In this document: positions 1 through 8,171 of the stretch, piece by piece
Numbering within the stretch: the stretch's first letter is position 1
Layout: each line of letters begins with the position of its first letter
Assembly: GCF_030815485.1 (NCBI RefSeq)
Contig: NZ_JAUSWV010000002.1
Span: 7,378,001 to 7,442,000 of the forward strand
DNA from: Streptomyces rishiriensis
GTDB taxonomy: Bacteria > Actinomycetota > Actinomycetes > Streptomycetales > Streptomycetaceae
Length of the DNA stretch: 64,000 bases
Reading direction: 5' to 3'
Notes under the pieces: model-generated
Seen by the model: only the letters and a program-made list of their open reading frames with translations
Told to the model about the DNA's origin: nothing
Database searches by the model: none
Position numbers and translations under genes: made by a program

Positions 1-99
1 CCGCACGGTGTCCCGCAGCGCCTCGGCGCCGGTATGGCCCTCACGTGTGCGCGAGCGGTCGAGGACGGAGAAGCGGGCCGAGGCGATCACGGAGCTCAT
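1..99 (-). CDS. LLM-class flavin-dependent oxidoreductase (N-terminal fragment)
   Basis: Only the first 33 codons are in the window; the gene runs off the left edge. Reading the minus strand from the ATG at 99-97 gives an open frame containing RFSVLDRSRTREGHTG followed by AEALRDTVR. This matches the N-terminus of bacterial luciferase-like monooxygenases (MsnO8-type), in which a short first strand leads into the conserved helix. Such enzymes use reduced FMN and oxygen on largely unknown substrates. No good Shine-Dalgarno sequence precedes the ATG. The gene is divergent from the HAD phosphatase at 225, with a shared intergenic stretch. The family call is fairly firm; substrate and full length cannot be seen. 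Confidence 0.8.
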   Translation of the reverse strand, partial: MSSVIASARFSVLDRSRTREGHTGAEALRDTVR

Positions 100-130
100 A
101 CAGGGTTCAACACCGGGAGGCCGGTGGGAT

Positions 131-224
131 TCCGCACGGCGCGATGCCGTGCGCGGGATCACCCGCCGGGCCGGTGCGGTTCGGCGCCCGGCCGATCCGC
201 GGTCCGGCTGTCTAGGGTGGAGGG
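131..224. promoter_or_regulatory. Divergent intergenic region with hairpin and -10-like element
   Basis: A stem-loop (GCACGGC, 5-nt loop, GCCGTGC) lies at 134-152. A -10-like TAGGGT at 213-218 sits 6 bp upstream of the GTG start at 225, and the sequence GGAGGGG overlaps this region as a possible ribosome binding site. The phosphatase mRNA may therefore be nearly leaderless. Which gene the hairpin affects is unknown. Confidence 0.35.
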
Positions 225-716
225 GTGACCGACAGCAGCAGGCGGCCCGTCGCCGTCTTCGATCTCGACAACACCCTCGCCGACACGGCCCACCGGCAGC
301 GGTTCCTGGAGCGCAGCCCGCGCGACTGGGACGCGTTCTTCGCGGCCGCGCCTCAGGACCCGCCGATCCCGGAGGGCGTCGCGATGGTGCTGGACCGCGC
401 CGAGGACTGCGAGATCGTCTATCTCACCGGGCGGCCCGAGCGCTGCCGCCGCGACACGCTGGACTGGCTCGCCGCCCAGGGGCTGCCGGAGGGCCGCGTC
501 CACATGCGGCGCAACGACGACCGCAGGCCCGCCCGGCGCACCAAGCTGGAAGTCCTGCGCCGATTGGCCCGGGACCGGGAGGTGCGTGTCCTGGTGGACG
601 ACGACGAGCTGGTGTGCGGCGACGCCCGACGGGCCGGCTTCACCGTCGTCCTGGCACGCTGGACGGTTCCCTCGGGCGCGCTGAAGCAGGCGCAGGAGCG
701 CGAGGGCCGTACCTGA
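225..716 (+). CDS. HAD-superfamily phosphatase (acid-phosphatase/polynucleotide-kinase phosphatase type)
   Basis: The protein is 163 aa. HAD motif I is near the N-terminus: FDLDNTLADT (residues ~12-21) gives the nucleophile Asp and the general acid Asp. Motif II is the Thr in VYLTGRP (~66-71), and the acidic motif IV is VLVDDDELV (~124-132). The pattern LTGRPE resembles the phosphatase domain of T4 polynucleotide kinase and related small phosphatases, so a phosphomonoesterase is likely; the substrate is unknown. The start is the GTG at 225, preceded by a purine-rich GGAGGGG. It is a single-gene unit and is followed by GC-rich inverted repeats. Confidence 0.8.
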   Translation: MTDSSRRPVAVFDLDNTLADTAHRQRFLERSPRDWDAFFAAAPQDPPIPEGVAMVLDRAEDCEIVYLTGRPERCRRDTLDWLAAQGLPEGRVHMRRNDDRRPARRTKLEVLRRLARDREVRVLVDDDELVCGDARRAGFTVVLARWTVPSGALKQAQEREGRT

Positions 717-745
717 GGCCGGGCCGGCCCGAGGGCCGGCCGTAC
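717..745. terminator. GC-rich inverted repeat after the HAD gene
   Basis: GGCCGGCCC (722-730) and GGGCCGGCC (733-741) form a near-continuous dyad just after the stop codon at 716. It lies between the convergent HAD and dodecin genes, which fits a bidirectional terminator. The 2-nt spacer means that the innermost pairs must open to form the loop. Confidence 0.4.
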
Positions 746-824
746 GGGAAGCGCGGCCCCTGGGGGAGGTTCGGACCCTGCGGGCTGCGGGAGGGTTCGG
801 GTCCGGTGGGGAGGGTGCCCGCCG

Positions 825-1040
825 TCAGTCCGACTCGTCCAGGCGGAAGCCGACCTTCAGGCCCACCTGCCAGTGCGCGATGTCGCCGTTCTCGATCTGG
901 CCGCGCACCTGCGTCACCTCGAACCAGTCCAGGTTGCGCAGGGTCTGCGAGGCGCGGGTGATGCCGTTGCGGATGGCGTCGTCGACGCCCTCCGGCGAGG
1001 TGCCGACGATCTCCGTGACCCGGTAGGTGTGGTTCGACAT
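825..1040 (-). CDS. Dodecin family protein
   Basis: The product is 71 aa, the usual dodecin length. It starts MSNHTYRVTEIVGTS and contains the family pattern of one strand, a helix and two further strands (WFEVTQVRGQIENG, then WQVGLKVGFRLDE). Dodecins assemble into hollow dodecamers that store or buffer flavins or coenzyme A. The Trp in LDWFEV is at the position of the flavin-stacking aromatic residue. The start is the ATG at 1040, with GAGGAG upstream on the minus strand; a longer frame to 1106 lacks such a signal. It is a monocistronic gene. Confidence 0.9.
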   Translation of the reverse strand: MSNHTYRVTEIVGTSPEGVDDAIRNGITRASQTLRNLDWFEVTQVRGQIENGDIAHWQVGLKVGFRLDESD

Positions 1041-1161
1041 CAGGGTGCTCCTCTCGACCGTGACGGCCTTGTCGCGTGTGTCACGCGTCACTCCACCGTG
1101 CCCCAAGCTGCGGCGGAGCGCGAGGCGTCGGACCGGACGACGTCCTTCCGGCCGGTGCCTC

Positions 1162-1190
1162 TTGACCCCCCGTATTGGTCCATACCAAAA
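1162..1190 (+). promoter_or_regulatory. DasR-like operator upstream of the solute-binding lipoprotein gene
   Basis: TTGGTCCATACCAA at 1175-1188 is an inverted repeat with arms TTGGT and ACCAA. The core TGGTCCATACCA agrees with the known DasR site TGGTCTAGACCA at 10 of 12 positions. DasR is the GntR-family repressor of aminosugar uptake in Streptomyces. A possible -35 TTGACC lies at 1162-1167. The site is about 83 bp upstream of the GTG start at 1271. Its regulatory role is inferred from this match only. Confidence 0.6.
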
Positions 1191-1270
1191 TCCGGGGCAC
1201 CCGCACGAGCACCGCGCTCGTCCCCCACGTCGGGCCTCTCGCCCTGTCCGCCAGGCAGAACAGGACCCCC

Positions 1271-2531
1271 GTGAGACGTCGCCTCCTCGCCCTCCTCTGT
1301 GTGTCCGCCGCCTTGCTGAGCGCCTGTGGCGTCCTACCGGGGACAGGGGGACCCGATGCCCGCACGGTCACGGTGTGGCTGATGAAGGACAGCGCGTCGC
1401 AGGAGTTCCTGGACCGGTTCACCGAGGACTTCGAACACGACCACCCGGACCTCGACCTCGACATCCGCATCCAGGAGTGGACCGGCATCGGCGGCAAGGT
1501 GGAGGCCGCGCTGGAGGCCGGGGACGGCAACGGGCCGGACGTCATCGAGGTGGGCAACACCCAGGTCCCGCAGTACGTCGACGGCCACGGACTGCTCGAC
1601 CTGACCCTGGAGTCCGTCGCGAAGTGGGGCCGGGACGACTGGCTGCCCGGTCTCGCCGAACCGGGGCAGCAGCGCTTCCACCAGTACGGCATTCCCTGGT
1701 ACGCCGCGAACCGGGTCGTGATCTACCGCAAGGACCTCTTCGAGCAGGCCGGCGTCACGGCGCCGCCCGCCACCCGCGCCGAGTGGCTGGCCGCCACCGA
1801 GAAGCTGAACTCGGGCGGCAACCAGGGCATCTACCCTGGCCGGGCAGGACTGGTACACGCTCGCCGGGTTCATCTGGGACGAGGGCGGCGACCTCGCCAC
1901 CGAGGACGGCGGCCGCTGGGAGGGCGCCCTCGACTCGCGGGCCGCCCTGCGCGGCATGGACTTCTACCGGCGGCTGCAGTCCCTCGGCGGCGGCCCCGTG
2001 GCGGCGGACGAGGAACACCCGCCGCAGGCCGGGGTGTTCGCCGGGGGCAAGGTGGCGCAGATCGTGGCCGTGCCCGGACTGGCCCGGGCGGTGGTACAGC
2101 AGAATCCCGCCCTGGAGGGCGAGCTGGGTTTCTTCCCGGTGCCCGGCAGGAGTGCGGGCAGGCCCGGCTCGGTGTTCACCGGCGGCTCCGACCTCGTCGT
2201 CCCGCGCAACACCGACGTCAGGAAGGGTGCCATCGAGGTGGTCGCCGCGCTGACCGGCGCGGAGTGGGACACCGAACTCGCCCGCACCATGAACTACGTA
2301 CCGAACAAGGCGAAACTGGCGAAGGCCGTCGCCGGCGAGGAGGGGGTCGCGGCCATGGCGGCGGGGGCCGCGCAGGGCCGCGCGACCCCCAGCACACCCG
2401 AGTGGGCCGCCGTCGAGGCGGACAACCCGATCAAGGACTACATGACGAAGGTGCTCACCGGTGCCGACCCGGCGACCGAGGCCCGCCGCGCCGCCCGCCG
2501 GATCACGGAGGCGCTGACGGTGTCCTTCTGA
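1271..2531 (+). pseudogene. ABC-transporter sugar-binding lipoprotein, broken by a +1 frameshift
   Basis: The gene begins with GTG at 1271 and a lipoprotein signal peptide ending in LLSAC. The first part encodes a typical extracellular solute-binding protein (VTVWLMKDSASQEF, later GIPWYAANRVVIYRKDLFEQAG). At 1834-1836 an extra C in CTACCCTGG shifts the frame. Removing one C restores GIYLAGQDWYTLAGFIWDEG and joins it to the downstream frame, which continues through MDFYRRLQSLGG to the TGA at 2529-2531. The repaired length, about 420 aa, is normal for the family. Either the gene is inactive or the base is a sequencing error. No permease genes are adjacent. The DasR-like site suggests an aminosugar or related substrate. 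Confidence 0.75.
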
Positions 2532-2570
2532 CGGCCCCGGCCGCCCAGGCGCGGTGCTCGGCGGCGGTGC

Positions 2571-3533
2571 TCAGCGGGCGGTGCTGAGCGACAGCGCGAA
2601 GCGCCCCGCGCCGTCCGTCCACCAGTGACTCGACTCCAGTCCGGCAGCGGCCAGCTCCGTGCGTACTCCCTCCTCCCGGAACTTCGCCGACACCTCGGTG
2701 CGCAGTTCCTCGCCGGCCGCGAAGTCGACGGCGAGGTCGAGGGCGGGAATCTTCACGGTCTGCGCCGTACGGGAGCGCAGCCGCATCTCGATCCACTCGT
2801 TCCCCGCGTCCCACAGAGCGACGTGCTCGAAGGCTCCCGGGTCGAAGTCGGCCCCCAGCTCACGGTTGACCACCGCCAGCACGTTCTTGTTGAACGCGGC
2901 CGTCACGCCGGCCGCGTCGTCGTAGGCCCGGACCAGCACCCGCTCGTCCTTGACGAGGTCGGTGCCCAGCAGCAGCGCGTCGCCCGGCGCGAGCAGCGCG
3001 CGCACCGAGGCGAGGAACCGCGCGCGCTCGGCCGGCAGGAGGTTGCCGATCGTGCCGCCCAGGAAGGCCACCAGGCGTGGTCCCGGGGTGTCGGGCAGGG
3101 CCAGGACCGTCGTGAAGTCGGCGATCAGGGCATGCACGTCCAGGCCCGGCCGCTCGGCGATCAGGGCCTGCCCGGCCTGGGTGAGGGCGCTCTCGCTGAC
3201 GTCGACGGGCACATACGCGTCCAGGCCGGTGAGCGCGTCGATCAGATGACGGGTCTTCTCCGAGGAGCCCGAGCCGAGCTCGACGAGCGTGCGGGCACGG
3301 GCCGCCGCGGCGATCTCGCCGGCCCGGTCCACGAGGATCTCGCGCTCGGCGCGCGTCGGGTAGTACTCGGCCAGTTCGGTGATCTGCTCGAACAGCTCGC
3401 TGCCGTGCGCGTCGTAGAACCACTTCGGCGGCAGCGTCTTCGGGGACTTGGTGAGGCCCCTTCGGACGTCGGCGCGCAGGGAGGCGTCCGTGGCGTCCTC
3501 GGGGAGGGTGCGGGTGATGCGGAACGGGCTCAC
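2571..3533 (-). CDS. egtD: L-histidine N-alpha-methyltransferase EgtD
   Basis: EgtD transfers three methyl groups from SAM to histidine to make hercynine, the first committed step of ergothioneine synthesis. The 320-aa length matches the mycobacterial enzyme. The N-terminal WFYDAHGSELFEQIT segment and the SAM-binding LVELGSGSSEKT (~83-94) are diagnostic, and GGTIGNL carries the substrate-contacting Asn. The GTG start at 3533-3531 overlaps the TGA of egtC (GTGA), so translation is probably coupled. It is the last gene of the operon. Confidence 0.95.
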   Translation of the reverse strand: MSPFRITRTLPEDATDASLRADVRRGLTKSPKTLPPKWFYDAHGSELFEQITELAEYYPTRAEREILVDRAGEIAAAARARTLVELGSGSSEKTRHLIDALTGLDAYVPVDVSESALTQAGQALIAERPGLDVHALIADFTTVLALPDTPGPRLVAFLGGTIGNLLPAERARFLASVRALLAPGDALLLGTDLVKDERVLVRAYDDAAGVTAAFNKNVLAVVNRELGADFDPGAFEHVALWDAGNEWIEMRLRSRTAQTVKIPALDLAVDFAAGEELRTEVSAKFREEGVRTELAAAGLESSHWWTDGAGRFALSLSTAR

Positions 3534-4333
3534 GTGCCGGACTCCTCGGTGGATGCGGATGCGGATGCGGATGCCGTGTCGGTGCTCGGCTCCTTGAGCG
3601 GGGTGAGCAGGACGTCGGCGCGGCTCGCCGCGAGCAGGGTGCGGTCGGGGACCTCCTGCCAGCGCGGATCGTCGTCGTAGGGTTCGGAGGCCACGACCGT
3701 GCCCCGGCCGGGCTCCGCCAGGTACCAGAGGGTGTCGCCCCAGGCGGTGGCGGTGATGGACTCCCCGTCGGTGAGGAGCAGGTTCAGGCGTGAGCCGGGA
3801 GCCGCCGCGGCGACCTCGAGCACCGTGTCCGCCAGTGCCTGGCTCCCCGTGTCGCCGGACCGCAGCCGGGCGAGGACCAGCGCCCAGACGAACGCGGAGT
3901 CGTTGCGCGCCTCCATCGACAGCAGGTCCGCGGCGGGCAGCGAACCGGTCAGCGACTCCAGCGAGCGGGGCCAGCCCGCGACCGCCCCGTTGTGGCTGAA
4001 CAACCAGGTCCCGGCCGCGTAGGGCGCGGCCGCGGCCTCCGCGTCGGCGCCGGCCAGCGTCGCGTCCCGTACGGCGGCCAGCAGCGCACGGCTGCGGACG
4101 ACCCGGGCCAGGTCGGCGAAGGACAGGTCCGCCCAGATGGGCCCGGCCCGGCGGTAGCGGGCCGGCGCCGGGTCCCCCTCGGCGTACCAGCCCACCCCGA
4201 AGCCATCGGCGTTGACCGTCCCGTACCGCTGCCGACGGGGCGCCCACGACTGCCGGTACAGACCGTGCGGAGGCTCCACGAGGAGTCGGCCGAGCGGCTC
4301 CCCCGGCCCCACGTACGCGAGGTGGCGGCACAT
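3530..4333 (-). CDS. egtC: Gamma-glutamyl-hercynylcysteine sulfoxide hydrolase EgtC
   Basis: EgtC is a class-II glutamine-amidotransferase-like Ntn hydrolase. It removes glutamate from gamma-glutamyl-hercynylcysteine sulfoxide. The protein starts MCRHLAY, so Cys2 becomes the N-terminal nucleophile after Met removal. NADGFGVGWY and LFSHNGAVAGW are the expected substrate-binding segments. Its ATG at 4333 shares one base with the egtB stop codon. At 267 aa it is longer than the mycobacterial protein (about 227 aa); the extra length includes a C-terminal ASASASAS tail encoded by a hexanucleotide repeat. Confidence 0.95.
   Translation of the reverse strand: MCRHLAYVGPGEPLGRLLVEPPHGLYRQSWAPRRQRYGTVNADGFGVGWYAEGDPAPARYRRAGPIWADLSFADLARVVRSRALLAAVRDATLAGADAEAAAAPYAAGTWLFSHNGAVAGWPRSLESLTGSLPAADLLSMEARNDSAFVWALVLARLRSGDTGSQALADTVLEVAAAAPGSRLNLLLTDGESITATAWGDTLWYLAEPGRGTVVASEPYDDDPRWQEVPDRTLLAASRADVLLTPLKEPSTDTASASASASTEESGT
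3551..3574. repeat. GGATGC hexanucleotide tandem repeat (4 copies)
   Basis: Four perfect head-to-tail copies of GGATGC lie at 3551-3574, inside the 3' end of egtC. They encode the alternating Ala-Ser tail. Unit length is a multiple of three, so copy changes would alter tail length without breaking the frame. Confidence 0.9.
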
Positions 4334-5703
4334 CAGAGCGCCCCCGAGCGGGCGGTGCGGAAACCGGAGAAGATCTGCCGCCGGATCGGATAGTCCCAGT
4401 TGCGGAACGTGCCCCGGCAGGCCACCGGGTCCACCGCGAACGAACCGCCGCGCAGCACCTTGTGCTCGGGGCCGAAGAACACCTCCGAGTACTCCTTGTA
4501 CGGGAACATGCGGAAACCGGGATAGGGAAGGAAGTCGCTCGACGTCCATTCCCACACGTCGCCGATCAACTGCCGTACCCCGAGCGGTGACGCACCGGCC
4601 GGATAGCTGCCCGCCGGGGCCGGCCGCAGGTGGCGCTGGCCCAGGTTGGCGTGTTCGGGAGCGGGGTCGGCGTCGCCCCACGGGTAGCGCATCGAGCCGC
4701 CGGTCGCCGGGTCGAAGCGGGCCGCCTTCTCCCACTCCGCCTCGGTGGGCAGCCGGCGTCCGGCCCAGCGGGCGTAGGCGTCGGCCTCGTACCAGCACAC
4801 GTGCAGCACCGGCTCGTCGGGCGGTACGACCTCGGTGACGCCGAAGCGGCGGCGCAGCCACTGCCCGCCGTCCCGGTGCCAGAACAGCGGCGCGTGGACG
4901 CCGGTGCGGCGGATGTGCGACCAGCCCTCCTTCGTCCACCAGCGCTCGTCGTCGTAGCCGCCGTCCTCGAGGAACGCCTGGTACGCGGCGTTCGTCACCG
5001 GGGTGGTGTCGATGTGGAAGGGGGCCACCTCGCGCCGGTGCGCCGGCCGTTCGTTGTCCAGCGCCCAGGGTTCGCCTGAGGCGCCCATGGTGAACGGACC
5101 GCCGGGCACGAGGACTTCGGCCGGGCCGGTGAACAACGGCACCGGATCCGGGTCGGGCGCGGTGAGGGCCGGCGGGCCGCTCCGGAGCTGATGGGTGATC
5201 AGCATGGTCTCGTCGTGCTGCTGTTCGTGCTGCGCGATCATCCCGAAGGCGAAACCGGCCTCCGTCAGCCGGGTGCCGCCGAAGTCGGCGGACTCCAGCA
5301 CGTCCATCACCCGGCCGCGCACCTCCGCCGCGTACCGGCGGGCCTCGGCCGGCGGCAGCAGCGGCAGGGAGGGCCGCTCGGCGCGCGAGTGCTCGAAGGC
5401 GTCGTACAGGCCGTCGATCTCTGGACGCATCGGCTCACGGCCGGCCACCGTGCGCAGCAGCCACAGCTCCTCCTGGTTGCCGATGTGCGCGAGGTCCCAC
5501 ACCAGGGGGGACATCAGCGGGGAGTGCTGGGCGGTGAGGTCTGGCTCCTCGACGCAGCTGGTCAGGAGCGTGGTGCGGTCGCGGGCCGTGGTGAGGGAGG
5601 CGAGCACCCGGGTGCGGAGGGTGTCCGCGTCCGGGGCGGGGCCGTCGTCCGGCACGGGGACGGCGTCCAGGGCCGGCCCGGTGTCCAGGGCGGGGTCGGT
5701 CAT
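4333..5703 (-). CDS. egtB: Hercynine oxygenase (sulfoxide synthase) EgtB
   Basis: EgtB is a non-haem iron enzyme that joins hercynine and gamma-glutamylcysteine with O2 to give the sulfoxide. The N-terminal DinB-like domain has the iron ligands His73 (VWDLAHIGNQE) and the HX3HXE motif His159/His163 (QHEQQHDETM). The C-terminal part is a formylglycine-generating-enzyme-like domain (VPGGPFTMGAS, RLPTEAEWEKAAR, VLRGGSFAVDP, FSGFRTA). The 456-aa length is normal, with a somewhat long acidic, proline-rich N-terminus. The ATG at 5703 overlaps the egtA stop (ATGA). Confidence 0.95.
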   Translation of the reverse strand: MTDPALDTGPALDAVPVPDDGPAPDADTLRTRVLASLTTARDRTTLLTSCVEEPDLTAQHSPLMSPLVWDLAHIGNQEELWLLRTVAGREPMRPEIDGLYDAFEHSRAERPSLPLLPPAEARRYAAEVRGRVMDVLESADFGGTRLTEAGFAFGMIAQHEQQHDETMLITHQLRSGPPALTAPDPDPVPLFTGPAEVLVPGGPFTMGASGEPWALDNERPAHRREVAPFHIDTTPVTNAAYQAFLEDGGYDDERWWTKEGWSHIRRTGVHAPLFWHRDGGQWLRRRFGVTEVVPPDEPVLHVCWYEADAYARWAGRRLPTEAEWEKAARFDPATGGSMRYPWGDADPAPEHANLGQRHLRPAPAGSYPAGASPLGVRQLIGDVWEWTSSDFLPYPGFRMFPYKEYSEVFFGPEHKVLRGGSFAVDPVACRGTFRNWDYPIRRQIFSGFRTARSGAL

Positions 5704-7001
5704 GCGCGGAGATCCTTCCCGTACGCGCGGGTGTCCGTGCCGCGCAGGCGGTCGAGCAGGTCGTCAGCCGGAGTGCGGCCCCTGAGGACGTACCGCTCGA
5801 GGTAGTCCGACACGGCGGCCGTCACCGCCTCGGTGGCGCCGAGGCGGGGCAGGGCCCGCAGAGCCGTGGTGAAGCAGACGACGGCGGTCTCGTGCAGCTC
5901 GGGATCGGTCAGGCCGTACCGGGCCGCGTCGATCCACAGCGGGTTGTGCGGGGCCGGCAGCGGCTGGGCCCGCTCGCCCAGCGGCTTCACCGCGCGATAG
6001 ACGATCTCCGCGGCCTCGGGGTCGTCGAACAGTGCCGTCGTCACGGCGAGCGGCACGATCCAGCCGTCGTCGCCGGGCTGCGCGTCGATCATGCGCAGTT
6101 CCAGATGGCCGCGTGGTCTCACCGGCGGGAACAGCGTGGTCAGGTGGTAGTCGAGATCCTCCCGGGTCGGTGCTCCCGTCCGGGTCCACTGCCGGAACGT
6201 GAGCCGGTCGGGCACCTCCCACGGGCCGCTGTCGCGCCGGACGCACATCACCGGCGCGTCCAGTACGTGCCGGGCCCAGGCGGTGCGCGGATCGCCGTCG
6301 AGGACGGGTCCGCCCGCCCGGTCGGCCCCGATCTCCGTCCACAGCAGCTGCCGGGTGGAACGCCAGCCGGTGGGGGCGCCGCCGAGCAGCGGGGAGTTGG
6401 CGAAGGCCGCCACCAGCACGGCGCCCAGCGTGTGCGACAGCCACCAGCGCCGCCCGTGCCCCAGAGGGCCGGGCTCTTCGTGACCGGCGTCCAGGCAGAC
6501 CTGCACGGAGGCCGAGGTGCACATCATGGCGCGGCCGGCCGGACCCGTCCGGTCGAGGCATGCCTCCATGGCGTCGTAGCGGGGCTCGTGGAGAAACCGG
6601 CGGGGAGTGCGCCAGGGGTCCGTGCCGTGGCCGGAGAGGGCGAGACCCCGCTCGGCGAGGACCGCGCGGACGGCGGTCAGATCGGCGGAGACGGTGCCCA
6701 CGCACTCCATCAGGGAGGCGGCGGGCGGCGAGCTCAGTTCCAGCTGGCCGCCGGGCTCCACGGTGAGCGGAGAGCTCAGGGGCAGGGTGCGCAGTGCGGC
6801 GTAGGCCGCTTCGAGTCGTTCGGGTGGGACGGGGAGCCGCGGCTCGCGCAGCTCGTGGACGAGCCATTCCACTTCGACCCCGACGGTGCGGGGTGGCCCG
6901 GTCTTGAAACAGATGCCCCTGACCAGGGCCTCCACCTCGGCTTCGGTGAGGGCGCTGCGGGACGGTATCTCGCCGGTACAGTCGCTGACTGAGTCGGACA
7001 T
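5700..7001 (-). CDS. egtA: Glutamate-cysteine ligase EgtA
   Basis: EgtA makes gamma-glutamylcysteine, the sulfur donor for EgtB. The 433-aa protein belongs to the GCS2 family: GVEVEWLV near residues ~40-47 is the ATP/Mg-binding strand, VEPGGQLELSSPP contains conserved acidic residues, and HLELRMIDAQPGDD is a second active-site block. The ATG at 7001 is chosen because AGGAGG lies about 7 nt upstream; the longer open frame lacks such a signal. It is the first gene of egtABCD. Its length and operon position separate it from stand-alone GCS2 ligases. Confidence 0.93.
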   Translation of the reverse strand: MSDSVSDCTGEIPSRSALTEAEVEALVRGICFKTGPPRTVGVEVEWLVHELREPRLPVPPERLEAAYAALRTLPLSSPLTVEPGGQLELSSPPAASLMECVGTVSADLTAVRAVLAERGLALSGHGTDPWRTPRRFLHEPRYDAMEACLDRTGPAGRAMMCTSASVQVCLDAGHEEPGPLGHGRRWWLSHTLGAVLVAAFANSPLLGGAPTGWRSTRQLLWTEIGADRAGGPVLDGDPRTAWARHVLDAPVMCVRRDSGPWEVPDRLTFRQWTRTGAPTREDLDYHLTTLFPPVRPRGHLELRMIDAQPGDDGWIVPLAVTTALFDDPEAAEIVYRAVKPLGERAQPLPAPHNPLWIDAARYGLTDPELHETAVVCFTTALRALPRLGATEAVTAAVSDYLERYVLRGRTPADDLLDRLRGTDTRAYGKDLRA

Positions 7002-7310
7002 GTCGGGATCCTCCTGAGATTCCACCATGCCACCGGTCCGACCTCGGTGCGGCCGGACAGGCATCGCTCGTCCCACCCAAAACCCTCGAACGCGTCCGCA
7101 CAAGGGGGCACAACCGTACATTCGGGACCGAGTTCCCGCTGTTCTCCAGGCATTCCCGACCGCTCCGCGCAGTGTCTGCGCGGTCCGGGAAACCCTGTTG
7201 CACGCGATGTCCAGGATCGCTCACGATGCGTGGATGAGCACGACGGGGGAGACGGGCGGGGCACGGCACACCGCGCGGCGCGCGGTCATGGAGTCCACGG
7301 GGGTGGCGCC
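7002..7310. other. Divergent control region between egtA and the PARG-like gene
   Basis: This 309-bp stretch holds no convincing gene; the small open frames have poor codon bias and no recognisable domain. On the minus strand a possible ECF-sigma promoter is visible: GGAAC (7136-7132), a 17-bp spacer and GTT (7114-7112). This would place the egtA transcript start about 100 nt upstream of its ATG. Confidence 0.4.
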
Positions 7311-8171
7311 ATGAGCGCACGGCTGCGCGGCATCGCGCGGGAGACGGAGGAGATCGTCGCGGCGGGACGCTACCGCGCGTCCGACGGGCGCGAGGTGTCC
7401 CTCTCCGCGGCGATCGGGGCCGCCCGGGCGGGGACGCGGATGGCGGGACCGGGACCGGTCGGGGTTCCGGCGGGACCGGCCGTCGACGCACCGGCGCCCG
7501 CCTCCGGTGGCCTGTCGGTCGAGGTCACGGTGGAGAGCAGTCTGGAGGCGGCCCGCCGGCTCACCGGCGCCGGCCCGGTGGCCGTGCTGAACTTCGCCTC
7601 CGCCCGCAATCCCGGCGGCGGCTACCTCAACGGGGCCCAGGCGCAGGAAGAGGCCCTGTGCCGGGCCTCCGCGCTGTACACCTGCCTGCTCGAGGCCCGG
7701 GAGTTCTACGACCACCACCGCGCCCATCGCGACCCGTTCTACACGGACCGCGTCATCCACTCGCCGGCGGTGCCCGTCTTCCGCGACGACCGGGGCCGGC
7801 TCCTCGACGAGCCCTACGGCGTCGGCTTCCTGACGGCCGCCGCCCCGAACGCGGGCGTGGTGCTGCGCACGGTCCCGGAGCGCGCGTCGCAGTTGCCGGA
7901 CGCGCTGGCCGTCCGTGCCGGGCGGGTCCTGGAGACGGCCGCCGCGCACGGTTACCGGCGCCTGGTGCTGGGCGCGTGGGGCTGCGGGGTGTTCCGCAAC
8001 GACCCCGCGCAGGTGGCGGGGGCGTTCCGGGCGCTCCTGGGCCCCGGCGGTCGGTTCGAGAGGACGTTCGAGCACGTGGTGTTCGGCGTGCTCGACCGGA
8101 CACCGGGAAACGTGGTGCTGGGCGCCTTCGAGAAGGTGTTCGGCCGAAGGGGTGCTCAGGTCCAGCCGTAG
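7311..8171 (+). CDS. TIGR02452/microbial poly(ADP-ribose) glycohydrolase-like protein
   Basis: The 286-aa protein has the signature of bacterial-type PARG in the macrodomain fold: LNFASARNPGGGYLNGAQ (~93-110), followed by AQEEALCR. The Gly-rich loop and the Gln-Glu-Glu that place the catalytic glutamate are both intact. The C-terminal LGAWGCGVFRNDPAQVAGAF is also conserved in the family. The predicted activity is hydrolysis of ADP-ribose linkages on macromolecules. The ATG at 7311 is chosen as the first in-frame Met of the domain-bearing frame, though the ribosome site is weak. Its 3' end overlaps the convergent MazF-like gene by 16 bp. Confidence 0.85.
   Translation: MSARLRGIARETEEIVAAGRYRASDGREVSLSAAIGAARAGTRMAGPGPVGVPAGPAVDAPAPASGGLSVEVTVESSLEAARRLTGAGPVAVLNFASARNPGGGYLNGAQAQEEALCRASALYTCLLEAREFYDHHRAHRDPFYTDRVIHSPAVPVFRDDRGRLLDEPYGVGFLTAAAPNAGVVLRTVPERASQLPDALAVRAGRVLETAAAHGYRRLVLGAWGCGVFRNDPAQVAGAFRALLGPGGRFERTFEHVVFGVLDRTPGNVVLGAFEKVFGRRGAQVQP

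Noticed and set aside
7027..7314. A 95-codon frame between egtA and the PARG-like gene
   Set aside because: No domain, no ribosome site and an atypical composition; the region is better read as a control region.
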